Below are positions 1-5,369 of a stretch of 5,369 nucleotides of DNA, in pieces. The stretch lies in the NCBI GenBank assembly GCA_905236275.1, contig CAJOPI010000059.1, positions 1 to 5,369 of the forward strand, given 5' to 3'. Numbering within the stretch: the first letter of the stretch is position 1; each line of letters opens with the position of its first letter. The notes beneath the pieces are model-generated. The model was not told the DNA's origin, searched no databases, and was given only the letters and a program-made list of their open reading frames with translations. This stretch comes from an uncultured Lachnospiraceae bacterium (GTDB lineage: Bacteria; Bacillota; Clostridia; Lachnospirales; Lachnospiraceae). The position numbers and the translations under genes were made by a program.

Positions 1-626
1 AGTGGCGTGTTGACTGGTATGAGGATGTTTTTGATTTCGAAAAGGTTCAGGAACTGCTTAAGGACCTGCGTGCCGAACTCGGTGAGACACCTCTTCTTTT
101 CACTTTCCGCACTTCAAAAGAGGGCGGAGAGAAATCCATTGAAAAAGAAGAGTATGCAAGCCTCAACAAAAATGCTGCCGCTTCGGGATATGTGGATCTT
201 GTGGATGTTGAAGTATTCACAGGGGATGAGATCGTAAAGGATATCATTGAGGCTGCTCATGAACATGGAGTTGCGGTCGTGGCTTCAAACCATGATTTTG
301 ACAAGACTCCCGATAAGGATGATATTGTCAGCCGTCTTCGCAAGATGCAGGATTTGGGAGCGGATATTCCCAAAATAGCCGTTATGCCAAGGTCAAAAAA
401 AGACGTTGCGCTGCTTCTCAGTGCGACAGCTGAAATGTATGAGGATTATGCGGACAGACCCATTATCACAATGTCCATGGCGGGAACGGGACTTGTGAGC
501 AGGCTCTGCGGTGAGGCATTCGGCTCGGCACTGACCTTTGGTGCCGTAGGCAAGGTATCGGCTCCGGGGCAGATGAATGCTTCGGATCTCAGCACGATAT
601 TAAATCTGATTCACGAAAGTATTTGA
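1..626 (+). CDS. aroD: Type I 3-dehydroquinate dehydratase (3-dehydroquinase), 5'-truncated by window edge
   Basis: This enzyme converts 3-dehydroquinate to 3-dehydroshikimate, step three of the cytosolic shikimate pathway to aromatic amino acids, through a Schiff-base lysine. The first complete codon is at 3; the reading frame gives 207 residues to the TGA at 624-626. The type I family is about 250 residues, so roughly 45 N-terminal residues lie outside the window. The fragment opens with WRVDWYE, and the preceding 'ag' fits the Glu of the family's EWR substrate-binding motif. Other family motifs follow: TFRT..EGG (about 96-125), DVEVFTG with the conserved Glu at 210-212, SNHDF with the catalytic His at 291-293, PKIAVMP with the Schiff-base Lys at 372-374, SRLCGEAFGS with the conserved Arg at 501-503, and SAPGQ (558-572). 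All expected catalytic residues are present, so it looks functional. Its start and promoter are not visible. The downstream gene has its own promoter, so aroD probably ends its transcription unit here. Confidence 0.95.
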   Translation, partial: WRVDWYEDVFDFEKVQELLKDLRAELGETPLLFTFRTSKEGGEKSIEKEEYASLNKNAAASGYVDLVDVEVFTGDEIVKDIIEAAHEHGVAVVASNHDFDKTPDKDDIVSRLRKMQDLGADIPKIAVMPRSKKDVALLLSATAEMYEDYADRPIITMSMAGTGLVSRLCGEAFGSALTFGAVGKVSAPGQMNASDLSTILNLIHESI

Positions 627-630
627 TAAG

Positions 631-656
631 AGGGGCAGTTTGCAGGGGGTGCCCCT
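631..656 (+). terminator. Possible weak terminator hairpin after aroD
   Basis: Five bases after the aroD stop, AGGGGCA (631-637) pairs perfectly with TGCCCCT (650-656) around a 12-nt loop. The position and GC-rich stem suit a transcription terminator. The following sequence (CACTCCCACTTC) is pyrimidine-rich but has no run of T, so it is at best a weak or factor-assisted intrinsic terminator. It could instead be a 3'-end stabilising stem. Confidence 0.4.
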
Positions 657-674
657 CACTCCCACTTCATGTTC

Positions 675-707
675 TTACGCAGCCAGCAGCAAGGTGCTGG
701 CTGCTAA
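675..707. repeat. Long perfect inverted repeat (hairpin) in the aroD-nptA intergenic region
   Basis: GCAGCCAGCA (679-688) and TGCTGGCTGC (695-704) form a perfect 10-bp stem around the 6-nt loop GCAAGG. Bulging out C678 lets TTA (675-677) pair with TAA (705-707), giving about 13 bp. Neither strand has a T-tract next to the stem, which argues against a standard intrinsic terminator. It may be a second 3'-end stem for the aroD transcript, or one copy of a dispersed intergenic palindromic repeat. The window holds only one copy, so that cannot be decided here. Confidence 0.55.
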
Positions 708-735
708 CTGAATAGTAACGCAACGTGACTTTATA

Positions 736-746
736 GAAACAGTTTC
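736..746. promoter_or_regulatory. Small palindrome upstream of the nptA promoter, possible operator
   Basis: GAAAC (736-740) and GTTTC (742-746) are perfect 5-bp half-sites around a central A. The palindrome ends 11 bp before the -35 hexamer, a position suited to an activator or repressor site. Five-base half-sites are common by chance and no regulator gene is nearby, so this is only a candidate. Confidence 0.2.
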
Positions 747-757
747 AAAGAAAAACA

Positions 758-786
758 TTGTGATTTTTGATTCTTTCATGTATGAT
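758..786 (+). promoter_or_regulatory. Sigma-A-type promoter for the Na/Pi transporter gene
   Basis: A -35 hexamer TTGTGA (758-763) and a -10 hexamer TATGAT (781-786) are separated by the optimal 17 bp, in a locally AT-rich region; each hexamer matches the consensus at most positions. Transcription would start near 793 and give a leader of about 90 nt. It is the best promoter-like pair in the intergenic region. It probably drives the transporter gene and, as no terminator follows that gene, perhaps the glycan genes too. Confidence 0.65.
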
Positions 787-818
787 GTAGTAGTAAAAGT
801 ATGAAAAGGTTTAGATGG

Positions 819-859
819 GGTATGATATCCGTCGGAGACGGATAATGGGAAGTCATACC
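819..859 (+). promoter_or_regulatory. Compound hairpin in the 5' leader of the transporter mRNA
   Basis: An outer stem GGTATGA (819-825)/TCATACC (853-859) encloses an inner stem TATCCGTC (826-833)/GACGGATA (837-844) closed by a GGA triloop. The two stems abut on the 5' side, while an 8-nt bulge (845-852) sits on the 3' side. All 15 pairs are Watson-Crick. The element lies about 27-67 nt into the predicted mRNA and ends 13 nt before the Shine-Dalgarno. It may stabilise the mRNA, bind a protein or tune translation. It does not match any riboswitch class that I recognise. Confidence 0.5.
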
Positions 860-872
860 GGTGATTCATATT

Positions 873-878
873 AGGAGG
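873..878 (+). promoter_or_regulatory. Strong Shine-Dalgarno AGGAGG for the transporter gene
   Basis: A full AGGAGG lies 4 nt before the ATG at 883. This fixes the start codon and predicts efficient initiation, though the spacing is slightly short. GATTC (863-867) can pair with GAATC (878-882), or ATTCAT (864-869) with ATGAAT (883-888), so the site could be partly folded. Both alternatives are short and weak. Confidence 0.8.
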
Positions 879-882
879 AATC

Positions 883-2820
883 ATGAATTCGATTGGTTAT
901 TTTACTTTAGTCGCAGGACTTATAGGCGGACTGGCGATGTTCCTTTACGGAATGAGCGTAATGAGTGCCGCTTTAACAAAGATATCGGGAGGTAAGCTTG
1001 AAAGCATACTTGTCAAGGTGACATCGAATGCTTTTTTTGCTTATCTCTTTGGCGTTATAGTGACAGCAGTAGTTCAGTCGTCTTCGGCATCGACAGTAAT
1101 GGTGGTCGGTCTCGTTAACTCCGGAATCATGACACTTACGCAGGCAGTAAACGTGATACTCGGTGCCAACCTCGGAACAACCTTCACAGCCTGGCTTTTG
1201 TCACTGAATGCGATAAGCTCGGACAATTTCTTCATAAATCTCTTAAAACCCATGTCATTTACGCCGTTCCTTGCATTGACGGGAATAGCGCTTTTAATGT
1301 TCTCAAAATCCGATAAAAAGAAAAATATCGGTACAGCTCTCTTAGGCTTTGCGGTGCTGATGTTCGGGATGGATATGATGTCAGACGCGGTCTCGCCCCT
1401 TAAGGACGTAGCTGAATTCAGGTCACTCTTAATGACCTTCAGCAATCCCGTCATAGGTCTCTTTGTCGGCATCTTCTTTACAATGGTAATCCAGAGTTCC
1501 GCCGGAACCATCGGTGTAGTTCAGGCACTGTCAAAAACCGTCGAGATTTCCTATGCAACGGCAATCCCTGTAGTTATCGGTGCAGAGGTCGGAACCTGTA
1601 TCACAGCGATACTGTCCTCGCTCGGAGCCAACAAAAATGGTAAGAGGACGGCACTTATGCACCTCTACTTCAATATCATCAAGGCTTCGACCTTCATGAT
1701 AGTATTCTATTCATTAAATGCCGTATTTCACTATGCATTCATGAATACACAGGCAGGAATGGTAGGTATTGCGAGTATTCATACTTTGGTAAACCTTATC
1801 GGAACGCCGCTGATGCTGCCTTTCTCGGGGCTTCTCGTCAAGCTTGCGCTGAAGAGTATTCCTATAGATAAGGAAGAGCTTGAAAGAGGCAGCAAGGAAA
1901 TCGCGATACTCGACGAGCGTTTCTTAAGCAACCCGCCCTTCGCCCTTGAACAGTGCAGGCAGGCTGTGAATGATATGGCGAATTTTGCGGAAAAATCCCT
2001 CAGTCTTGCAATCGGGCTTATGAATAATTATGATGAAAAAAAAGCTGAACAGGTGGTGGACTATGAGGACAGGATAGACAGGTACGAAGACCGGCTCGGA
2101 AGCTATCTTGTAAAGATAAATGCGAGTGAGCTTGGAGTGGGAGAGAGCCGGCTTTTGACCATACTTCTGCACAGCATTTCTGACTTTGAGAGAATAAGCG
2201 ACCATGCCTTCAACATAATGCAGGTTTATCACGATATGAACGAAAAGAAGCAGCAGTTTTCGGACAAGGCTGTTGCGGAGCTGACTGTTTTCTCGGAAGC
2301 GGTGACGGAGATAGTCAGGCTTGCTTTCGGAGCCTTCAGGGAGCAGAATCTTGTGCTTGCCCGCGAGGTTGAGCCTCTTGAAGAGGTTATTGACGGACTT
2401 CATATGGAGGTCAAGAGACGCCATGTAAGGAGACTCAGAAAGGGAAAGTGTACGGTAGAGCTTGGATTTTCACTTTCCGATATAGGAACGGACTATGAGA
2501 GAATAGCCGACCACTGCAGCAATCTTGCATTGAGCCTGCTTGCAGCTAATGAGGACTATTTCGATACGCACGAATACCTTGAAATGCTTAAGGCAGAGAA
2601 GGATTCGAATTTCGAGCGTGATGTTGAGATATATGAGAATAAATACCGCCTTCCTCTTCTGAAAAAGGGCATGGACGAAGATGAGATCTCGCCTTCCTTT
2701 GCAATGGAGCATCCTTTTATTTCCAGTGCTATGCTCACCCAGTCTGAAGCTGTGGCTGATGAGAATGCCGGGGAAAAGAAGAAAAAGAAGAAGAAAAAGA
2801 AGAAGAACAAGGATAAATAA
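883..2820 (+). CDS. nptA: Na+/phosphate cotransporter with C-terminal PhoU-like domain (NptA/PhoU fusion family)
   Basis: This inner-membrane protein is predicted to couple inorganic phosphate movement to the sodium gradient. The direction in bacteria is debated; the E. coli relative YjbB is linked to phosphate export. The 645-residue length is somewhat above typical for this fusion (about 550-600). The membrane half (about 1-330) holds the two inverted Na/Pi repeats with their signature motifs: QSSSAST (65-71) plus GANLGTT (94-100), and QSSAGT (204-209) plus GAEVGTC (233-239). The cytosolic half from about 346 is an all-helical PhoU-like region with duplicated motifs SDFERISDH (433-441) and TDYERIADH (536-544), the acidic/His segments linked to metal binding in PhoU. 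A variable tail ends in ten consecutive lysines, then NKDK. The ATG start is supported by AGGAGG 4 nt upstream. The gene has its own promoter and hairpin leader, and no terminator separates it from the next gene. Family assignment is secure; ion and direction are inferred, and nptA is used as the family symbol. Confidence 0.93.
   Translation: MNSIGYFTLVAGLIGGLAMFLYGMSVMSAALTKISGGKLESILVKVTSNAFFAYLFGVIVTAVVQSSSASTVMVVGLVNSGIMTLTQAVNVILGANLGTTFTAWLLSLNAISSDNFFINLLKPMSFTPFLALTGIALLMFSKSDKKKNIGTALLGFAVLMFGMDMMSDAVSPLKDVAEFRSLLMTFSNPVIGLFVGIFFTMVIQSSAGTIGVVQALSKTVEISYATAIPVVIGAEVGTCITAILSSLGANKNGKRTALMHLYFNIIKASTFMIVFYSLNAVFHYAFMNTQAGMVGIASIHTLVNLIGTPLMLPFSGLLVKLALKSIPIDKEELERGSKEIAILDERFLSNPPFALEQCRQAVNDMANFAEKSLSLAIGLMNNYDEKKAEQVVDYEDRIDRYEDRLGSYLVKINASELGVGESRLLTILLHSISDFERISDHAFNIMQVYHDMNEKKQQFSDKAVAELTVFSEAVTEIVRLAFGAFREQNLVLAREVEPLEEVIDGLHMEVKRRHVRRLRKGKCTVELGFSLSDIGTDYERIADHCSNLALSLLAANEDYFDTHEYLEMLKAEKDSNFERDVEIYENKYRLPLLKKGMDEDEISPSFAMEHPFISSAMLTQSEAVADENAGEKKKKKKKKKKNKDK
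2776..2805 (+). repeat. 12-nt tandem repeat encoding a polylysine tract
   Basis: Inside the transporter gene the unit AAGAAGAAAAAG occurs 2.5 times in phase (2776-2787, 2788-2799, 2800-2805), encoding ten lysines. Because the unit is a multiple of three, copy-number change would lengthen or shorten the tail without a frameshift. The all-purine tract is also a plausible site of polymerase or ribosome slippage. Confidence 0.8.
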
Positions 2821-2829
2821 GAATACTTC

Positions 2830-2834
2830 GAGGA
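2830..2834 (+). promoter_or_regulatory. Weak Shine-Dalgarno for the 4,6-dehydratase gene
   Basis: GAGGA lies 10 nt before the ATG at 2845, within the 24-bp gap after the transporter gene. An in-frame TAG at 2842-2844 directly precedes the ATG, so no earlier in-frame start is possible in this gap. Confidence 0.55.
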
Positions 2835-2844
2835 TATCATATAG

Positions 2845-4746
2845 ATGGACAGAATTATTAAGAATAAGCGCCTGCTCGTAAAACGAGCCGGTCTTTTGGT
2901 GTATGATATATTTGCAGTAATGGCATCTTCGGCAGTAGGACTCCTGCTGAGGTTTGATCTGAGCTATTCGGAGCTTTTGAATACTGTTGGCGGAAGAACA
3001 TGGCAGGAGCACCTCTGGTATTATCTTCCCTTAAATATCTTAGCCACTATACTGGTTTTCTACCTCTTTCATTTGTATACAAGCCTTTGGACCTATGCAA
3101 GTGTGCCGGAGATGACGGCAACCATATCGGCGTGTCTGGTTGCGTCGGTGCTGCAGGCGGTGGGAATGCTGAGCCTCAGGCTTTATATGCCGCGTGCCTA
3201 TTATTTCCTCTACTGCATGTGTCTGATAGTATTCGTCATGGTAAGCCGCTTTGCCTACAGGCTTTTCGGAACCTTTGTACTGAAAAAGACCGAGGATGCC
3301 CGTACACGTAACGTAATGGTCATCGGCGCGGGAGAAGCAGGAAGCTCGCTCATACGTGAGATGAAGACGAGCCGCTATATCAAAAAGAGTGTAATGTGCG
3401 TCATTGATGATGACAATTCAAAGATAGGAAGCTATATACATGGCGTCAAGGTCGTGGGCGGACGTGATGAGATAATCGAATCCGCTGCCCAGTACAATAT
3501 CGACGAGATAATAATCGCAATGCCCTCGGCAGCGCGTCAGCATTTGAAGAAGATTCTTGAAATCTGCAAGGAAACCAAATGTGAACTAAAGACCCTGCCG
3601 GGTATTTACCAGCTTGTAAACGGAGAGGTAAACGTAAGCCAGCTCCGTAAGGTTGATGTAGAAGACCTGCTGGGTAGGGAGCCTATCGAGGTTGACCTTG
3701 ATTCCATCATGAAATATGTTACGGACAAGGTCGTACTGGTTACGGGCGGCGGCGGTTCCATCGGCTCGGAGCTCTGCAGGCAGATTGCAAGCCACAAGCC
3801 TAAGCAGCTCATAATTTTTGATATCTATGAAAACAATGCCTATGACGTGCAGCAGGAGCTTGCGAAGAAATATACCGAGTTGAACCTGAAGGTGCTTATA
3901 GGTTCGGTCAGGAATACTTCGAGGGTGCGTGATATTTTCCGTACATACAGACCGGATATAGTATACCATGCGGCAGCCCACAAGCATGTGCCGCTTATGG
4001 AGGTAAGCCCTAACGAGGCGATCAAGAACAATGTCATGGGAACATGGAAGGTTGCCCAGGCAGCGGTTGATTTCGGGGTTACGAAATTTGTGCTCATCTC
4101 AACCGATAAGGCTGTGAATCCCACGAATATCATGGGTGCCACAAAGCGTATCTGTGAAATGATAGTCCAGTCCTACAACCACAGGGGAAGTACGGTCTTT
4201 GTGGCAGTACGATTCGGAAACGTTCTAGGCTCGAACGGCTCTGTAATACCGCTTTTCAGGAAGCAGATCGCCGCGGGTGGCCCGGTAACGGTCACAGACC
4301 CGAATATCATCCGTTATTTCATGACCATACCGGAAGCTGTGTCGCTTGTGCTTCAGGCGGGAGCTTACGCAAAGGGCGGCGAGATATTTGTCCTTGATAT
4401 GGGTGAGCCGGTCAAAATCCTTGATCTTGCGGAAAACCTTATAAGGCTTTCGGGATATGTTCCGGGCGAAGATATAGAGATTAAGTTTACGGGACTCCGA
4501 CCCGGAGAGAAGCTTTATGAGGAAATGCTCATGAAGGAAGAAGGGATGCAGGATACCGCGAACAAGCTGATTCATATCGGAAAACCCATTGAGTTCGACG
4601 AAGACGATTTCTATGAAAAGCTTCACGAACTGAATGTTGAGTCGAAGAAAGAGCAGGCGGACGTAGGCAAGTGGATAAAGAAGCTCGTGCCTACCTATCA
4701 CTATGTTCCGGGCAATAATTATATACCGGGAGAGCATAACAGTTAA
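2845..4746 (+). CDS. Membrane-bound UDP-GlcNAc 4,6-dehydratase, PglF/WbpM/CapD type (polysaccharide biosynthesis protein)
   Basis: This predicted NAD(P)-dependent enzyme would convert UDP-GlcNAc to UDP-4-keto-6-deoxy-HexNAc, the first step to amino-deoxy sugars such as bacillosamine, FucNAc or QuiNAc. The 633-residue length fits the long WbpM/PglF class. Four membrane segments (about 16-36, 58-78, 90-112, 117-135) are followed by a first Rossmann-like domain with GAGEAG (161-166). The catalytic SDR domain follows, with TGGGGSIGS (300-308), then HAAAHKHVPLME. The active site STDK (419-422) and M430-GAT-K434 has Met in place of the usual Tyr, as in PglF and WbpM. The order T420-D421-K422 with M430 and K434 keeps the spacing of the PglF active site. 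Late motifs include VRFGNVLGSNGSVIPLF and GLRPGEKLYEE. It starts 24 bp after the transporter stop and ends 3 bp before a PglC-like gene, implying co-transcription. The final sugar and the C5 stereochemistry (retaining or inverting) cannot be settled from sequence alone. It is not a simple UDP-glucose epimerase, a common mislabel. Confidence 0.92.
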   Translation: MDRIIKNKRLLVKRAGLLVYDIFAVMASSAVGLLLRFDLSYSELLNTVGGRTWQEHLWYYLPLNILATILVFYLFHLYTSLWTYASVPEMTATISACLVASVLQAVGMLSLRLYMPRAYYFLYCMCLIVFVMVSRFAYRLFGTFVLKKTEDARTRNVMVIGAGEAGSSLIREMKTSRYIKKSVMCVIDDDNSKIGSYIHGVKVVGGRDEIIESAAQYNIDEIIIAMPSAARQHLKKILEICKETKCELKTLPGIYQLVNGEVNVSQLRKVDVEDLLGREPIEVDLDSIMKYVTDKVVLVTGGGGSIGSELCRQIASHKPKQLIIFDIYENNAYDVQQELAKKYTELNLKVLIGSVRNTSRVRDIFRTYRPDIVYHAAAHKHVPLMEVSPNEAIKNNVMGTWKVAQAAVDFGVTKFVLISTDKAVNPTNIMGATKRICEMIVQSYNHRGSTVFVAVRFGNVLGSNGSVIPLFRKQIAAGGPVTVTDPNIIRYFMTIPEAVSLVLQAGAYAKGGEIFVLDMGEPVKILDLAENLIRLSGYVPGEDIEIKFTGLRPGEKLYEEMLMKEEGMQDTANKLIHIGKPIEFDEDDFYEKLHELNVESKKEQADVGKWIKKLVPTYHYVPGNNYIPGEHNS

Positions 4747-4749
4747 GAA

Positions 4750-5369
4750 ATGTACAGAAAGTATTTTAAAAGATTATTTGATATAATTTTTTCCCTGATG
4801 GCGATAATCTGTCTTTCGCCGTTGCTTTTAATAACAGCGTTTTTAGTCAGGATAAAGCTTGGGAGTCCGGTTCTCTTCCGCCAGCAGAGACCGGGCTACA
4901 AGGGGAAAATCTTCGGACTATATAAGTTTAGGAGCATGACCGATGAGAGGGATGAGAACGGAGAGCTTAAGAGCGACGAAATAAGGCTCACGAGCTTTGG
5001 TAAAAAGCTTCGTTCCACCTCTTTGGATGAGCTTCCTGAATTTTTTAATATTTTAAAAGGCGAGATGTCCTTTGTCGGACCGAGACCTTTACTTGTGCAG
5101 TATCTGCCCCTTTATAATAAAAGACAGGCGCGCAGGCACGACTGCCTTCCGGGACTGACGGGGCTTGCGCAGGTCAATGGACGTAATGCCCTTAGCTGGG
5201 AGGAAAAATTCGAGTATGACGTTGAATATACAGAGAATATTTCCTTTCTGTTGGATATGAAGATTATTTTCATGACTTTTGGAAAGGTCTTTGCGCGGGA
5301 GGGCATCAGCTCGGCAAATTCGGCAACAATGGAATTTTTTACAGGAACTCCTGAGGAGAAAGCGGAAAA
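4750..5369 (+). CDS. PglC-type polyprenyl phosphosugar phosphotransferase (bacterial sugar transferase), 3' end beyond window
   Basis: This monotopic membrane enzyme is predicted to transfer a phospho-sugar from a UDP-sugar to undecaprenyl phosphate, starting glycan assembly on the cytoplasmic face. 206 codons are open to the window edge with no stop, close to the full size of the small PglC class (about 200-220 residues). An N-terminal hydrophobic re-entrant helix (about 9-35) carries S23-P24, the helix-breaking pair at the same positions as in PglC. Next come [14 protein letters not shown] (58-64), the catalytic Asp-Glu dyad in [10 protein letters not shown] (D93, E94, again PglC positions), SFVGPRP (107-113) and [13 protein letters not shown]. 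It lacks the long N-terminal membrane domain of WbaP/WcaJ enzymes. The start lies 3 nt after the preceding stop and in the same frame. The nearest good Shine-Dalgarno-like sequence (4728-4734) is 15 nt away, so translation is probably coupled to the upstream gene. Pairing with the dehydratase suggests a UDP-6-deoxy-amino-sugar donor such as UDP-diNAcBac, but this is inferred. Confidence 0.92.
   Translation, partial: MYRKYFKRLFDIIFSLMAIICLSPLLLITAFLVRIKLGSPVLFRQQRPGYKGKIFGLYKFRSMTDERDENGELKSDEIRLTSFGKKLRSTSLDELPEFFNILKGEMSFVGPRPLLVQYLPLYNKRQARRHDCLPGLTGLAQVNGRNALSWEEKFEYDVEYTENISFLLDMKIIFMTFGKVFAREGISSANSATMEFFTGTPEEKAE

Noticed and set aside
7..237. Plus-strand frame overlapping aroD
   Set aside because: It is out of frame with the clear dehydroquinase motifs, and its translation is basic and low in conserved features.
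821..826. Second TATGAT as an alternative -10 box closer to the transporter gene
   Set aside because: No acceptable -35 hexamer lies 16-18 bp upstream, and the sequence is part of the leader hairpin.
819..859. Leader hairpin as an intrinsic terminator (attenuator)
   Set aside because: No T-run follows the stem; the sequence after it leads into the Shine-Dalgarno, so transcription termination here is unlikely.
1074..2424. Minus-strand open frames inside the transporter gene
   Set aside because: They are antisense shadows of conserved coding sequence with no family motifs.
2681..2881. Plus-strand frame bridging the end of the transporter and the start of the dehydratase
   Set aside because: It arises from the frame-shifted purine repeat (Arg/Lys-rich), has no ribosome site, and overlaps two real genes.
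2470..3012. Minus-strand open frames across the transporter/dehydratase junction, including one with a poly-Phe run (2556-2840)
   Set aside because: The Phe/Leu-rich stretch is the complement of the lysine repeat. The frames lie antisense to two well-recognised genes, have no supporting ribosome site that I can see, and resemble no known family.
3586..4737. Several minus-strand open frames inside the dehydratase gene
   Set aside because: All overlap the conserved SDR coding sequence and show no recognisable domain; they are best explained by codon bias of the real gene.
5112..5306. Minus-strand frame inside the PglC-like gene
   Set aside because: It is antisense to the conserved [13 protein letters not shown] region and has no independent evidence.

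Overview
The window looks like a chromosomal stretch from a low-to-mid GC Gram-positive bacterium of the class Clostridia, most likely a Lachnospiraceae relative (Butyrivibrio/Roseburia-like). This is an inference from strong AGGAGG-type ribosome binding, frequent AGA/AGG and ATA codons, compact same-strand genes and the style of the proteins. No rRNA or marker gene fixes the taxon. All four protein genes are on the + strand. There are no mobile elements, tRNAs, rRNAs or CRISPR arrays.

Layout. Positions 1-626 hold the 3' part of aroD (type I 3-dehydroquinate dehydratase, shikimate pathway), cut by the left edge. Positions 627-882 are a 256-bp intergenic region. It contains two hairpins behind aroD, a good sigma-A-like promoter (TTGTGA-17 bp-TATGAT) and a structured leader of about 90 nt ending in a strong Shine-Dalgarno. 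Positions 883-2820 encode a Na+/phosphate cotransporter with a C-terminal PhoU-like domain and a striking ten-lysine tail. After only 24 bp, 2845-4746 encodes a membrane-bound UDP-GlcNAc 4,6-dehydratase of the PglF/WbpM/CapD type. Three bases after its stop, 4750 to the right edge encodes a PglC-type phosphoglycosyl transferase, nearly complete but open at the window end.

Function. The last two genes form a coherent pair. The dehydratase makes a UDP-4-keto-6-deoxy-HexNAc intermediate, and the transferase loads a sugar-phosphate onto undecaprenyl phosphate to start a glycan (capsule, exopolysaccharide or protein glycan). The locus therefore appears to be the start of a surface-polysaccharide or glycosylation cluster continuing to the right, where an aminotransferase, an acetyltransferase, glycosyltransferases and a flippase would be expected. 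The phosphate transporter lies directly upstream without a visible terminator, so it may share transcripts with the glycan genes, although a functional link is not shown.

No clearly novel system is visible. The items most worth a second look are the repeat-encoded polylysine tail, the compound hairpin leader of the transporter gene, and the long perfect hairpin behind aroD that lacks a T-tract.
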